Position numbers and translations under genes: made by a program
Notes under the pieces: model-generated
The model's input: the letters and a program-made list of their open reading frames with translations, nothing else
Database searches by the model: none
What the model was told of the DNA's origin: nothing
Source: Candidatus Rokuibacteriota bacterium
GTDB lineage: Bacteria > JAUVQV01
Assembly (NCBI GenBank): GCA_030609125.1
Contig: JAUWCW010000174.1
Location: 1 to 5,145, forward strand
DNA length: 5,145 bases
Direction: 5' to 3'
Part shown: in pieces, positions 1 through 5,145 of the stretch
Layout: each line of letters starts with the position of its first letter
How positions within the stretch are numbered: the first letter of the stretch is position 1

Positions 1-68
1 TGCGGTTCGCCATTCGCGAGGGCGGCCGGACCGTCGGCGCCGGCGTCGTCAGCGAAATCATAGAGTAG
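1..68 (+). CDS. tuf: Elongation factor Tu, C-terminal end (partial)
   Basis: Reading from base 3 gives RFAIREGGRTVGAGVVSEII followed by E and a TAG stop at 66-68. This is the nearly invariant C-terminus of bacterial EF-Tu, the GTPase that brings aminoacyl-tRNA to the ribosomal A site. The segment is the last part of beta-barrel domain 3. Only 21 full residues are visible because the gene begins before the window. The usual ending is VTEIIE; here the Thr is Ser, a mild change. Its position directly before rpsJ shows that the str operon (rpsL-rpsG-fusA-tuf in many bacteria) runs into the S10 operon. The fragment is short, but the motif is very distinctive. Confidence 0.93.
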   Translation, partial: RFAIREGGRTVGAGVVSEIIE

Positions 69-72
69 CAGT

Positions 73-153
73 TTAGCTGTCAGCTATCAGCCGTCAGCCC
101 TCAGCTGATAGCCGATAGCTGATAGCTGAAAACTGATAGCTGAAAGCTGAGGA
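73..153 (+). repeat. Heptad tandem units forming a long imperfect inverted repeat
   Basis: The tuf-rpsJ spacer is built of 7-base units. From 74 to 108 the units read tagctgt, cagctat, cagccgt, cagccct, cagctga. From 105 to 153 they read ctgatag, ccgatag, ctgatag, ctgaaaa, ctgatag, ctgaaag, ctgagga. The two halves are reverse complements around the palindrome TCAGCTGA at 101-108. The 11-mer TCAGCTATCAG (80-90) matches its complement perfectly at both 119-129 and 133-143, so the arm can pair in two registers. There is no T-tract after either arm, so it is not a classical intrinsic terminator. Because TGA and TAG occur in each right-hand unit and the period is 7, stops fall in all three + frames. 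Function is unknown: a dispersed intergenic repeat, an mRNA hairpin, or both. Confidence 0.85.
149..153 (+). promoter_or_regulatory. Ribosome binding site of rpsJ, inside the last heptad unit
   Basis: GAGGA lies 9 bases before the ATG at 163. It forms the end of the last repeat unit (ctgagga). In one pairing register of the upstream inverted repeat (73-90 with 133-150), its first two bases would be in the stem; in the other register it is free. The site is clear; a regulatory role for the pairing is only inference. Confidence 0.7.
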
Positions 154-162
154 TCATACAGG

Positions 163-471
163 ATGGATGCGCAGAAGATCAGAATAAAACTGAAGTCTTA
201 CGACCATAGGCTTCTGGACCAGTCGGTGTCGGAGATCGTCGAGACCGCCAGGAGAACGGGGGCCAGGGTGGTGGGACCGATCCCGCTGCCGGTGAGGATC
301 AACCGGTACACCGTGCTGCGGTCACCCCACGTCGACAAGAAGTCGCGGGAGCAGTTCGAGATCCGGACACACAAGCGGCTGGTGGATATCATGCAGCCCA
401 CGTCGCAGACCGTGGATGCGCTGATGCGGCTCGATCTTGCCGCCGGCGTTGACGTTGAGATTAAGCTCTGA
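163..471 (+). CDS. rpsJ: Small ribosomal subunit protein S10 (uS10)
   Basis: This 102-residue protein matches the whole S10 family (E. coli about 103 residues). S10 sits in the head of the 30S subunit; in well-studied bacteria it also pairs with NusB in transcription antitermination. Visible landmarks are [16 protein letters not shown] near the N-terminus, the VGPIPLP turn with the following long loop, [19 protein letters not shown] in the middle, and the C-terminal [17 protein letters not shown]. The ATG at 163 is set by GAGGA 9 bases upstream and by the typical short start MDAQKIRIK. It is the first gene of the S10 cluster and follows tuf after a 94-base repeat-filled spacer. rplC follows after 18 bases. 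Nothing in the protein looks abnormal. Confidence 0.98.
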   Translation: MDAQKIRIKLKSYDHRLLDQSVSEIVETARRTGARVVGPIPLPVRINRYTVLRSPHVDKKSREQFEIRTHKRLVDIMQPTSQTVDALMRLDLAAGVDVEIKL

Positions 472-473
472 TA

Positions 474-479
474 GGGGAG
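474..479 (+). promoter_or_regulatory. Ribosome binding site supporting the GTG start of rplC
   Basis: GGGGAG lies 10 bases before the GTG at 490. No comparably strong site stands before the in-frame ATG at 511, where only a weak GTGAAG is seen. This spacing favours the GTG start, although 511 is where the classical L3 N-terminus begins. Confidence 0.6.
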
Positions 480-489
480 CGGCGATTTC

Positions 490-1137
490 GTGAAAACGGC
501 AGTGAAGAAAATGATAGGACTTGTGGGCAGGAAGATCGGCATGACGCAGATCTTCTCCGACCGGGGGGACCAGATTCCGGTGACGGTCATAGAAGCGGGC
601 CCCTGCGTGGTGGTTCGCAAGAAGGTCAAGGCCCGGGACGGGTACGACGCCCTCCAGCTCGGGTTCGAGGAAGTGACCAGTAAGAAGGGGCTGAACAAGC
701 CGCGGACGGGCGCCTTCAAGAAGGCCGACGTCCCTCCCCAGCGGATTCTGCGCGAGATCAGGAACATGGACGCGGAAGCCTATGAGGTGGGACAGAGCCT
801 GAAGGCCGACCTCTTCGAGATAGGCGACCTGGTGAAGGTGCGGGGTGTTTCCAAGGGCCGGGGCTTCGCCGGCGTGGTCAAGAGGCACGGCTTCCGCGGC
901 GGCCCTGCGACTCACGGATCGATGTTTCACCGTGCCCCCGGCTCCATCGGCCAGGCCGCCTGGCCTTCGAGAGTTTTCAAGGGCATGGGGATGCCGGGAC
1001 AGATGGGCAACGCCCGTGTGACCGTCAAGGGTCTCCGGGTGGTTGGTGTGGACCCTGAAAGGAACGTGCTCCTCGTCAAGGGAGCGGTGCCCGGAGCCAA
1101 TCAGGGGATAGTCATCATCACTGCCGAGCGTGACTAG
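490..1137 (+). CDS. rplC: Large ribosomal subunit protein L3 (uL3)
   Basis: This is a full-length L3 of 215 residues (E. coli 209), an early 50S assembly protein whose long central loop reaches toward the peptidyl transferase centre. Landmarks from the GTG start are [15 protein letters not shown] at residues 8-22, [19 protein letters not shown] near 120-138, [15 protein letters not shown] at 141-155, [11 protein letters not shown] at 164-174 and [13 protein letters not shown] near 194-206. The GTG at 490 adds seven residues (MKTAVKK) before the classical start. The ATG at 511 would give 208 residues but lacks a good ribosome binding site. The residue matching E. coli Gln150, which PrmB methylates, is Ala157. 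The gene lies 18 bases after rpsJ and 19 bases before rplD. Product identity is certain; the exact start is not. Confidence 0.97.
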   Translation: MKTAVKKMIGLVGRKIGMTQIFSDRGDQIPVTVIEAGPCVVVRKKVKARDGYDALQLGFEEVTSKKGLNKPRTGAFKKADVPPQRILREIRNMDAEAYEVGQSLKADLFEIGDLVKVRGVSKGRGFAGVVKRHGFRGGPATHGSMFHRAPGSIGQAAWPSRVFKGMGMPGQMGNARVTVKGLRVVGVDPERNVLLVKGAVPGANQGIVIITAERD

Positions 1138-1156
1138 GGAAGACGAGGTTTCAGCA

Positions 1157-1786
1157 ATGGCGAACCAGGATGTAGTCAACGTCAAACGCGAGAAGGTGGG
1201 GGAAGTCGAGTTGCCGCCGGCCGTGTTCGAGGCCGAGGTCAACCGGGCCCTTCTGCACGAGGTGGTCTCGATCGCCCGTTCCAACCAGCGGACGGGAACC
1301 AGGGCGGTCAAGGGCCGCTCGGCCGTGGCCGGTGGAGGACGGAAGCCCTGGAAGCAGAAGGGCACGGGACGGGCGCGGGCCGGCACTATCCGCTCTCCCC
1401 TCTGGCGCGGTGGCGGCGTGGTTTTCGGGCCGCAGCCGAAGAATTACAATGTGCGCGTACCGCGGAAGAAAAGACAGGCCGCTCTCCGGGCGGCGCTGAC
1501 GTGGAAGCTTCAGGCCGGCGACCTTACGGTGCTGGACAGCATGGAGGTGAGCGAGGGCAAGACCCGCGAGGTGGCCTCCTGGCTGGCAGCGAACGGCTGG
1601 CTGGAAGGAGGGGCCCTGCTGGTGCACACGGGCGACGCTCCCCTGCTGGGCCGGGCCGCCGGAAACCTGAAGGGCGTCAAGGTGACGCAGCCCGGCGGGA
1701 TAAGCCTGTACGACCTCTTCGCTTTCCGCCACCTGCTGCTCACCCGCGAAGCCTTGGATAAAGTTGTGGAAGTGTGGGGGAAATGA
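1157..1786 (+). CDS. rplD: Large ribosomal subunit protein L4 (uL4)
   Basis: This 209-residue protein is L4 (E. coli 201), which binds 23S rRNA domain I and whose extended loop lines the narrow part of the peptide exit tunnel. The loop signature is clear: GGGRKPWKQKGTGRARAG at about residues 59-76, then the Arg/Gly-rich segment ending in GGGVVFGPQPKNY. The C-terminal globular part has GVKVTQPGGISLYDLF, which matches the usual 'N(V/T)...YDLL' region, and ends in VVEVWGK. I chose the ATG at 1157 because GAGG lies 8 bases upstream. An upstream in-frame GTG at 1130 would overlap rplC and adds a non-conserved leader. L4 of E. coli represses its own operon through a leader RNA; no such leader is recognisable here. 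The stop overlaps the rplW start. Confidence 0.97.
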   Translation: MANQDVVNVKREKVGEVELPPAVFEAEVNRALLHEVVSIARSNQRTGTRAVKGRSAVAGGGRKPWKQKGTGRARAGTIRSPLWRGGGVVFGPQPKNYNVRVPRKKRQAALRAALTWKLQAGDLTVLDSMEVSEGKTREVASWLAANGWLEGGALLVHTGDAPLLGRAAGNLKGVKVTQPGGISLYDLFAFRHLLLTREALDKVVEVWGK

Positions 1787-2076
1787 TGGATCCCTATAGC
1801 ATCATCAGAACGCCGCTGCTCACGGAGAAGTGCCACGATCTCAAGGAGAAGCACAATCAGGTTGCTTTTCGGGTGGACACGGGAGCCAACAAGGTTCAGA
1901 TCAAGGAAGCGGTGGAGAAGATATTCAAGGTCAAGGTCAAGAGCGTGAACATCATGAATGTCCAGGGCAAAAGAAAGCGCCTTGGCCGCAACATGGGCAA
2001 GCGTCCGGACTGGAAGAAGGCCGTGGTGACCCTCCAGCCGGGCGAAACGCTTGAAATCATCGAAGGGGTTTCCTGA
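1783..2076 (+). CDS. rplW: Large ribosomal subunit protein L23 (uL23)
   Basis: This is a 97-residue L23 (E. coli 100), a protein at the exit-tunnel rim that provides the docking site for trigger factor and the signal recognition particle. Landmarks are [14 protein letters not shown] near the N-terminus, [28 protein letters not shown] in the centre, and the basic loop [22 protein letters not shown] before the acidic end GETLEIIEG. The start is either ATG 1783 (ATGA overlap of 4 bases with rplD) or ATG 1786 (1-base overlap). Both give nearly the same protein, and the family pattern M-x-DPY mildly favours 1783. A GTG at 1774 is possible but needless. There is only a poor ribosome binding site (GGGGGA at 1776-1781), so translation probably depends on coupling to rplD. 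Confidence 0.96.
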   Translation: MMDPYSIIRTPLLTEKCHDLKEKHNQVAFRVDTGANKVQIKEAVEKIFKVKVKSVNIMNVQGKRKRLGRNMGKRPDWKKAVVTLQPGETLEIIEGVS

Positions 2077-2900
2077 TGGCCATAAGAAAGTACCGTCCGA
2101 CCTCGCCGGGGATCCGGTCTCGGACCGACCTGACAAACGACGATCTATCCAAGAGCTCCGGCCCCCACCGTCCGCTGACGAAGAGGATCAAGTCCGCGGC
2201 GGGACGCAACAGCCGGGGGAAGATCACGGCCTACTGCCGCGGCGGCGGCCACCGGCGCAAGTACCGCCTCATCGATTTCAAGCGGGAAAAAGTTGGGATC
2301 CAGGCGAAGGTCACCCATATTGAGTACGATCCCAACCGCACCGCCCGCATCGCCCTGCTCTGCTACGCCGACGGCGAGAAGCGCTACATCATAGCTCCCG
2401 ACAAGCTGGCCGTGGGGGACATGGTCGTCTCCGGGCCCGGGTCCGACATCAAGCCGGGGAACACCCTTCCCCTCAAGAGCATCCCTCTCGGAGCGATCGT
2501 GCACAACGTCGAGCTCCGTCCCGGACAGGGGGGGAGGCTGGTGCGGAGCGCCGGGTCCATGGCGCAGCTCATGGCCCGCGAAGGCAGATACGCTCAGATC
2601 AAGCTCCCCTCGGGCGAGGTGAGAATGATACCGGTGGATTGCACCGCCACCCTCGGGCAGGTGGGCAACATCGACCAGGAGAAGGTGAAACTCGGTAAAG
2701 CCGGGAGGAGCCGCTGGAGAGGGCGTCGTCCCAGTGTCCGCGGCGTGGCCATGAATCCCGTGGACCACCCTCTCGGCGGCGGCGAAGGCAAGAGTTCAGG
2801 CGGGCGGCATCCCGTGACCCCCTGGGGGGTCCCGACGAAGGGTTACAAGACCCGTCGCCGCAAGACTTCGGACAAGTTTATCGTTAAGAGGAGAAAATAG
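2076..2900 (+). CDS. rplB: Large ribosomal subunit protein L2 (uL2)
   Basis: This is a 274-residue L2 (E. coli 273), an rRNA-binding protein needed for subunit association and peptidyl transferase activity. Visible parts are the N-terminal [11 protein letters not shown], the OB-fold RNA-binding region with [23 protein letters not shown] around residues 42-64, the SH3-like region with [20 protein letters not shown] and the C-terminal [18 protein letters not shown] with [12 protein letters not shown]. His231 corresponds to the essential His229 of E. coli (mature numbering) and is present. Two residues later the common His is Leu233. The start is fixed by the 1-base TGATG overlap with rplW and by AAGGGG 7 bases upstream. 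Its last codons carry the ribosome binding site of rpsS. Confidence 0.98.
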   Translation: MAIRKYRPTSPGIRSRTDLTNDDLSKSSGPHRPLTKRIKSAAGRNSRGKITAYCRGGGHRRKYRLIDFKREKVGIQAKVTHIEYDPNRTARIALLCYADGEKRYIIAPDKLAVGDMVVSGPGSDIKPGNTLPLKSIPLGAIVHNVELRPGQGGRLVRSAGSMAQLMAREGRYAQIKLPSGEVRMIPVDCTATLGQVGNIDQEKVKLGKAGRSRWRGRRPSVRGVAMNPVDHPLGGGEGKSSGGRHPVTPWGVPTKGYKTRRRKTSDKFIVKRRK

Positions 2901-2901
2901 C

Positions 2902-3183
2902 ATGGGTCGCTCGGTTCGGAAGGGTCCTTTTGTCGATGACCACCTGATGAAGAAGATCGAGAAGCTCAACCGCACCGGTGAGAAGAAGGTGTTCCGCACC
3001 TGGTCGCGGCGCTCCATTATCACGCCGGAATTCGTCGGGCACACCGTGGCGGTTCACAACGGCCGGAAATTCTTCCCTATCTACCTCACGGAGAACATGG
3101 TGGGTCACAAGCTGGGAGAATTCTCCCCCACCCGCACGTTCCGGGGACACAGCACGAAGTCCGAGAAAGCGGGCGGAAAGTAA
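2902..3183 (+). CDS. rpsS: Small ribosomal subunit protein S19 (uS19)
   Basis: This 93-residue protein is S19 (E. coli 92), located in the 30S head where it contacts 16S rRNA, S13 and the 50S bridge. Landmarks in order are [44 protein letters not shown] and the C-terminal [19 protein letters not shown], which is the S19 signature. The ATG at 2902 has AAGAGGAG (2886-2893) 8 bases upstream, within the end of rplB, with a 1-base gap between the genes, so translation of the two is probably coupled. The short Lys-rich tail after RGHS is normal for the family. The 31-base spacer after the gene is the longest among the packed genes. Confidence 0.98.
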   Translation: MGRSVRKGPFVDDHLMKKIEKLNRTGEKKVFRTWSRRSIITPEFVGHTVAVHNGRKFFPIYLTENMVGHKLGEFSPTRTFRGHSTKSEKAGGK

Positions 3184-3214
3184 CAGCCCGCGGGAGAGCT
3201 GAGAGGATACGACG

Positions 3215-3553
3215 ATGAAGTGCACGGCAACAGCCAGATACATCAGAATGTCGCCCCGCAAGGCGCGCCTGGTGATCGACACCATCCAGGGAAAGAGCGT
3301 GACGGAAGCTCTGGCAACCCTTGATTACACGCAGAAGGCTGCGGCCAGGACGATTCGCAAGGTCCTCAAATCGGCCATGGCGAACGCCGAGAACAATCAC
3401 AAGGTGGACCAGGTGGAAGAGATGAAGGTGACGCAGGCTTACGTCGACGGCGGGCCGATGCTGAAGAGATTCCGGCCCCGGGCCATGGGCCGGGCCTCCA
3501 GGATACTGAAAAGGACGAGTCACATAACGATCGTGTTGAGCGATCAGGGCTGA
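3215..3553 (+). CDS. rplV: Large ribosomal subunit protein L22 (uL22)
   Basis: This 112-residue protein is L22 (E. coli 110). It binds all domains of 23S rRNA, and its long beta-hairpin lines the peptide exit tunnel opposite L4; changes in that hairpin are known to give macrolide resistance. Landmarks are [23 protein letters not shown] near the N-terminus, [12 protein letters not shown] in the central helix, and the hairpin [33 protein letters not shown]. The hairpin has no insertion or deletion compared with the usual form, so nothing suggests resistance. The ATG at 3215 has GAGAGGA about 7 bases upstream. The 31-base spacer before it contains the short palindrome CCCGCGGG, which looks incidental. 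rpsC follows after 22 bases. Confidence 0.97.
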   Translation: MKCTATARYIRMSPRKARLVIDTIQGKSVTEALATLDYTQKAAARTIRKVLKSAMANAENNHKVDQVEEMKVTQAYVDGGPMLKRFRPRAMGRASRILKRTSHITIVLSDQG

Positions 3554-3561
3554 AGCGGCTT

Positions 3562-3571
3562 AAAGGGGGAG
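3562..3571 (+). promoter_or_regulatory. Strong ribosome binding site before the TTG start of rpsC
   Basis: The purine-rich AAAGGGGGAG ends 4 bases before TTG at 3576 (6 bases if counted from the GGGGG core). It is one of the strongest-looking sites in the window and may compensate for the rare start codon. Confidence 0.7.
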
Positions 3572-3575
3572 CGTT

Positions 3576-4232
3576 TTGGGACAGAAGGTACATCCTATCG
3601 GGTTGAGGCTGGGTATAACCAAGCCGTGGAACTCACGCTGGTTCTCGGAGAAAGACTACGCGGATCAGCTCCACGAGGACCTGAAGGTTCGCAAGTACAT
3701 CAAGGACCGTCTTTCCCATGCCGGGGTTTCGCACATCGAGATGGAGCGGGCCGCCAAGCGGCTGAGGATCAATATACACACCGCCCGTCCGGGGATCGTC
3801 ATCGGCAAGAAGGGCGTGGAGATCGACAAGCTGATGAAGTACCTGCAGGAGTTTACGGGCAAGGAAGTCTTCATCAACATCCTGGAAGTGCGCAAGCCGG
3901 AGATCGATGCACAGCTGGTGGCGGAGAACATCGCGATGCAGCTGATTCGCCGCGTGGCGTATCGCCGGGCGATGAAGCGGGCCCTGCTCTCGGCCATGCG
4001 TTTCGGAGCCGAGGGCATCCGGATAGCCTCCGCGGGGAGACTGGCGGGGCACGAAATAGCCCGGAGCGAGTGGTACCGGGAAGGGCGGGTTCCCCTGCAC
4101 ACCCTGAAGGCGGACATCGACTACGGTTTTGCCGAGGCGAAAACGACTTACGGGATCATCGGCATCAAGGTGTGGATCTACAAGGGTGAGAAACCCCACC
4201 TCGGAACCACGGCCAAGCCGGCGAACAAGTAG
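3576..4232 (+). CDS. rpsC: Small ribosomal subunit protein S3 (uS3), TTG start
   Basis: This 218-residue protein is S3 (E. coli 233, with a longer C-terminal tail). S3 sits at the mRNA entry channel and with S4 and S5 takes part in mRNA helicase activity. The N-terminus [13 protein letters not shown] is the family hallmark and directly follows TTG 3576, so the rare start is well supported. The type II KH domain has the GxxG loop GKKG at residues 77-80. The C-terminal domain has YRRAMKRA near 129-136, whose Arg130, Arg131 and Lys134 match the helicase residues of E. coli S3, then [13 protein letters not shown] and ADIDYG. The protein ends soon after [10 protein letters not shown] with a short basic tail. 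Spacing is 22 bases from rplV and 15 bases to rplP. Confidence 0.97.
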   Translation: MGQKVHPIGLRLGITKPWNSRWFSEKDYADQLHEDLKVRKYIKDRLSHAGVSHIEMERAAKRLRINIHTARPGIVIGKKGVEIDKLMKYLQEFTGKEVFINILEVRKPEIDAQLVAENIAMQLIRRVAYRRAMKRALLSAMRFGAEGIRIASAGRLAGHEIARSEWYREGRVPLHTLKADIDYGFAEAKTTYGIIGIKVWIYKGEKPHLGTTAKPANK

Positions 4233-4247
4233 AGAGGAATACCGACC

Positions 4248-4661
4248 ATGTTGTCGCCGAAAAGAGTCAAGTTCAGAAAGAAGATGAAGGGCCGCCGCCG
4301 GGGGATGTCCCAGCGCGGGTCGCACGTACATTTCGGCGAATTCGGTCTGCAGGCGATGGGTTCGGCCTGGATGACGAACCGTCAGATCGAGGCCGGCCGT
4401 GTGGCGATCACCCGTTACATCAAGCGTGGCGGAAAAGTGTGGATAAGGGTTTTTCCGGACAAGCCGGTGACTCACAAGCCCGCCGAGACCCGGATGGGCA
4501 AGGGCAAGGGAGCCCCCGAAGGGTGGGTGGCCGTCATCCGTCCGGGAAGAGTCCTTTACGAGATCGACGGGGTGGACCCCGACGTGGCCAGGGCCGCCCT
4601 TGACCTGGCCCGGTACAAGCTGGGATTCCCCACCCGCATCGTCGCCAGGAGGAAGATGTGA
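4248..4661 (+). CDS. rplP: Large ribosomal subunit protein L16 (uL16)
   Basis: This 137-residue protein is L16 (E. coli 136), a late-assembling 50S protein that contacts the A-site tRNA near the peptidyl transferase centre. Landmarks are [19 protein letters not shown] at the start, HFGEFGLQA, the helix [31 protein letters not shown], and [24 protein letters not shown]. Arg82 lies at the position of E. coli Arg81, which is hydroxylated by RoxA in that species; whether it is modified here is unknown. The ATG at 4248 has AGAGAGGA about 9 bases upstream, starting in the rpsC stop codon. The TGA stop overlaps the rpmC start by one base, and its last codons carry an AGGAGG for that gene. Confidence 0.98.
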   Translation: MLSPKRVKFRKKMKGRRRGMSQRGSHVHFGEFGLQAMGSAWMTNRQIEAGRVAITRYIKRGGKVWIRVFPDKPVTHKPAETRMGKGKGAPEGWVAVIRPGRVLYEIDGVDPDVARAALDLARYKLGFPTRIVARRKM

Positions 4662-4888
4662 TGAGGGCCGCGAAAGTCCGGGAAATGACGGGGGAGGAAA
4701 TGGTCAAGAAGGAGCAGGACCTTCGGGAGGAGATGTTCCGGCTGCGGTTTCAGCACGTTACGGGGCAGCTGGAGAATCCGATACGCCTGCGTCTTCTCCG
4801 CCGCGAGCTGGCGCAAGTCCTGACCATCCGGCAGGAGAGAGAGGCCACGGAGAAGTCCCGGTCAACGGCGAACGAAAAGGCAGGATGA
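4661..4888 (+). CDS. rpmC: Large ribosomal subunit protein L29 (uL29)
   Basis: This 75-residue, mainly helical protein is L29 (E. coli 63), found next to L23 at the exit of the peptide tunnel. The pattern KVREMTGEEM, then EEMFRLRFQHVTGQLENP and IRLRLLRRELAQVLTIRQERE, gives the two antiparallel helices typical of the family. About ten extra polar and charged residues follow (ending NEKAG), probably disordered. The ATG at 4661 is chosen because of the 1-base TGATG overlap with rplP and a perfect AGGAGG at 4647-4652, 8 bases upstream. A GTG one codon earlier (4658) would add one Met only. rpsQ follows after one base. Confidence 0.95.
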   Translation: MRAAKVREMTGEEMVKKEQDLREEMFRLRFQHVTGQLENPIRLRLLRRELAQVLTIRQEREATEKSRSTANEKAG

Positions 4889-4889
4889 G

Positions 4890-5145
4890 ATGAGCGAGAG
4901 GGGAAGCAGAAAGATTCGCGTGGGTGAGGTTGTCGGCACCGGGATGGAGAAGACCGCCGTCGTCAGTGTCGAACGCCGCAAGAAGCACCCGAAATTCCAC
5001 AAGTACATCACGCGCTCCAACAGGTACCTGGTGCACGACGAGCAGAACCAGCTGGGCGTGGGAGACAAGGTCAGGATAGTCGAGACCCGTCCCCTGAGCA
5101 AGCGGAAGAACTGGCGGCTGCTGAGCGTAATCGAGAAGAGCAGGT
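4890..5145 (+). CDS. rpsQ: Small ribosomal subunit protein S17 (uS17), 3' end cut off
   Basis: From the ATG at 4890, 85 codons stay open to the window end with no stop, so the gene is partial but nearly complete (family about 80-90 residues). S17 is an OB-fold primary 16S rRNA-binding protein in the lower body of the 30S subunit. Landmarks are RKIRVGEVVGTGMEKTAVVSV, KKHPKFHKYITRSNRY, VHDEQNQLGVGDKVRIVETR and PLSKRKNWRL, the C-terminal signature. AAAGG at 4876-4880 lies 9 bases upstream, inside the end of rpmC. An ATG at 4885 is followed by TGA after one codon and is not the start. Gene order predicts rplN (L14) next, beyond the window. Confidence 0.96.
   Translation, partial: MSERGSRKIRVGEVVGTGMEKTAVVSVERRKKHPKFHKYITRSNRYLVHDEQNQLGVGDKVRIVETRPLSKRKNWRLLSVIEKSR

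Noticed and set aside
69-162. Heptad hairpin as an intrinsic terminator for tuf
   Set aside because: The stem is long but interrupted, and neither end is followed by a T-tract on either strand. The rpsJ ribosome binding site follows immediately.
69-162. Heptad array as a CRISPR array or phage attachment site
   Set aside because: Units are only 7 bases, contiguous and without spacers. There is no integrase, cas gene or duplicated gene end in the window.
69-162. Promoter for the S10 operon in the tuf-rpsJ spacer
   Set aside because: No pair of -35 and -10 like hexamers at proper spacing stands out from the repeat sequence, so I did not call one.
1130-1156. Upstream GTG start for rplD overlapping rplC
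   Set aside because: It adds nine non-conserved residues, while ATG 1157 has a well-spaced GAGG and gives a family-like N-terminus.
322-1386. Long antisense open frame of 354 codons over rpsJ, rplC and rplD
   Set aside because: It lies opposite three certain ribosomal protein genes. Long reverse frames are expected in GC-rich coding DNA; the translation is Pro/Arg/His/Leu-rich without a recognisable domain.
3187-3194. Palindrome CCCGCGGG between rpsS and rplV
   Set aside because: Only 8 bases with no loop and no T-tract; expected by chance at this GC content and not a terminator.
3633-4475. Antisense open frame of 280 codons over rpsC and rplP
   Set aside because: Same shadow effect: it is entirely opposite conserved genes, has no recognisable family pattern, and its composition is typical of reverse-strand frames.

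Overview
The window is a GC-rich (roughly 60% by eye) bacterial ribosomal-protein locus: the end of the str operon joined to the S10 operon and the start of the spc-type gene order. All genes are on the + strand in the classical order: tuf (3' end only), rpsJ (S10), rplC (L3), rplD (L4), rplW (L23), rplB (L2), rpsS (S19), rplV (L22), rpsC (S3), rplP (L16), rpmC (L29) and rpsQ (S17, cut by the window end). Every product is recognised from its conserved sequence, with near-normal lengths. I see no frameshifts, insertions or foreign genes.

Organism: a bacterium with tuf directly upstream of rpsJ. The protein sequences look most like Desulfobacterota (former Deltaproteobacteria) or a nearby deep lineage. 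That placement is an impression from memory and has low confidence; a tree of the concatenated proteins would settle it.

Layout: 1-68 encodes the last residues of EF-Tu. 69-162 is the only substantial gap; it is filled by an array of degenerate 7-bp units arranged as one long imperfect inverted repeat, running into the ribosome binding site of rpsJ. From 163 to the end the genes are packed tightly. Gaps are 1 to 31 bases, with a 4-base overlap (rplD/rplW) and 1-base TGATG overlaps (rplW/rplB, rplP/rpmC). This suggests one polycistronic message with translational coupling. No convincing promoter or intrinsic terminator is visible inside the window.

The proteins act together in the ribosome. 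S10, S19, S3 and S17 belong to the 30S subunit. L3, L4, L23, L2, L22, L16 and L29 belong to the 50S subunit; L4, L22, L23 and L29 lie around the peptide exit tunnel, and L2, L3 and L16 near the peptidyl transferase centre.

No undescribed biological system is apparent. The item most worth a second look is the heptad inverted repeat between tuf and rpsJ. Smaller points are a TTG start on rpsC, an uncertain rplC start, and family-position substitutions in L2 and L3.
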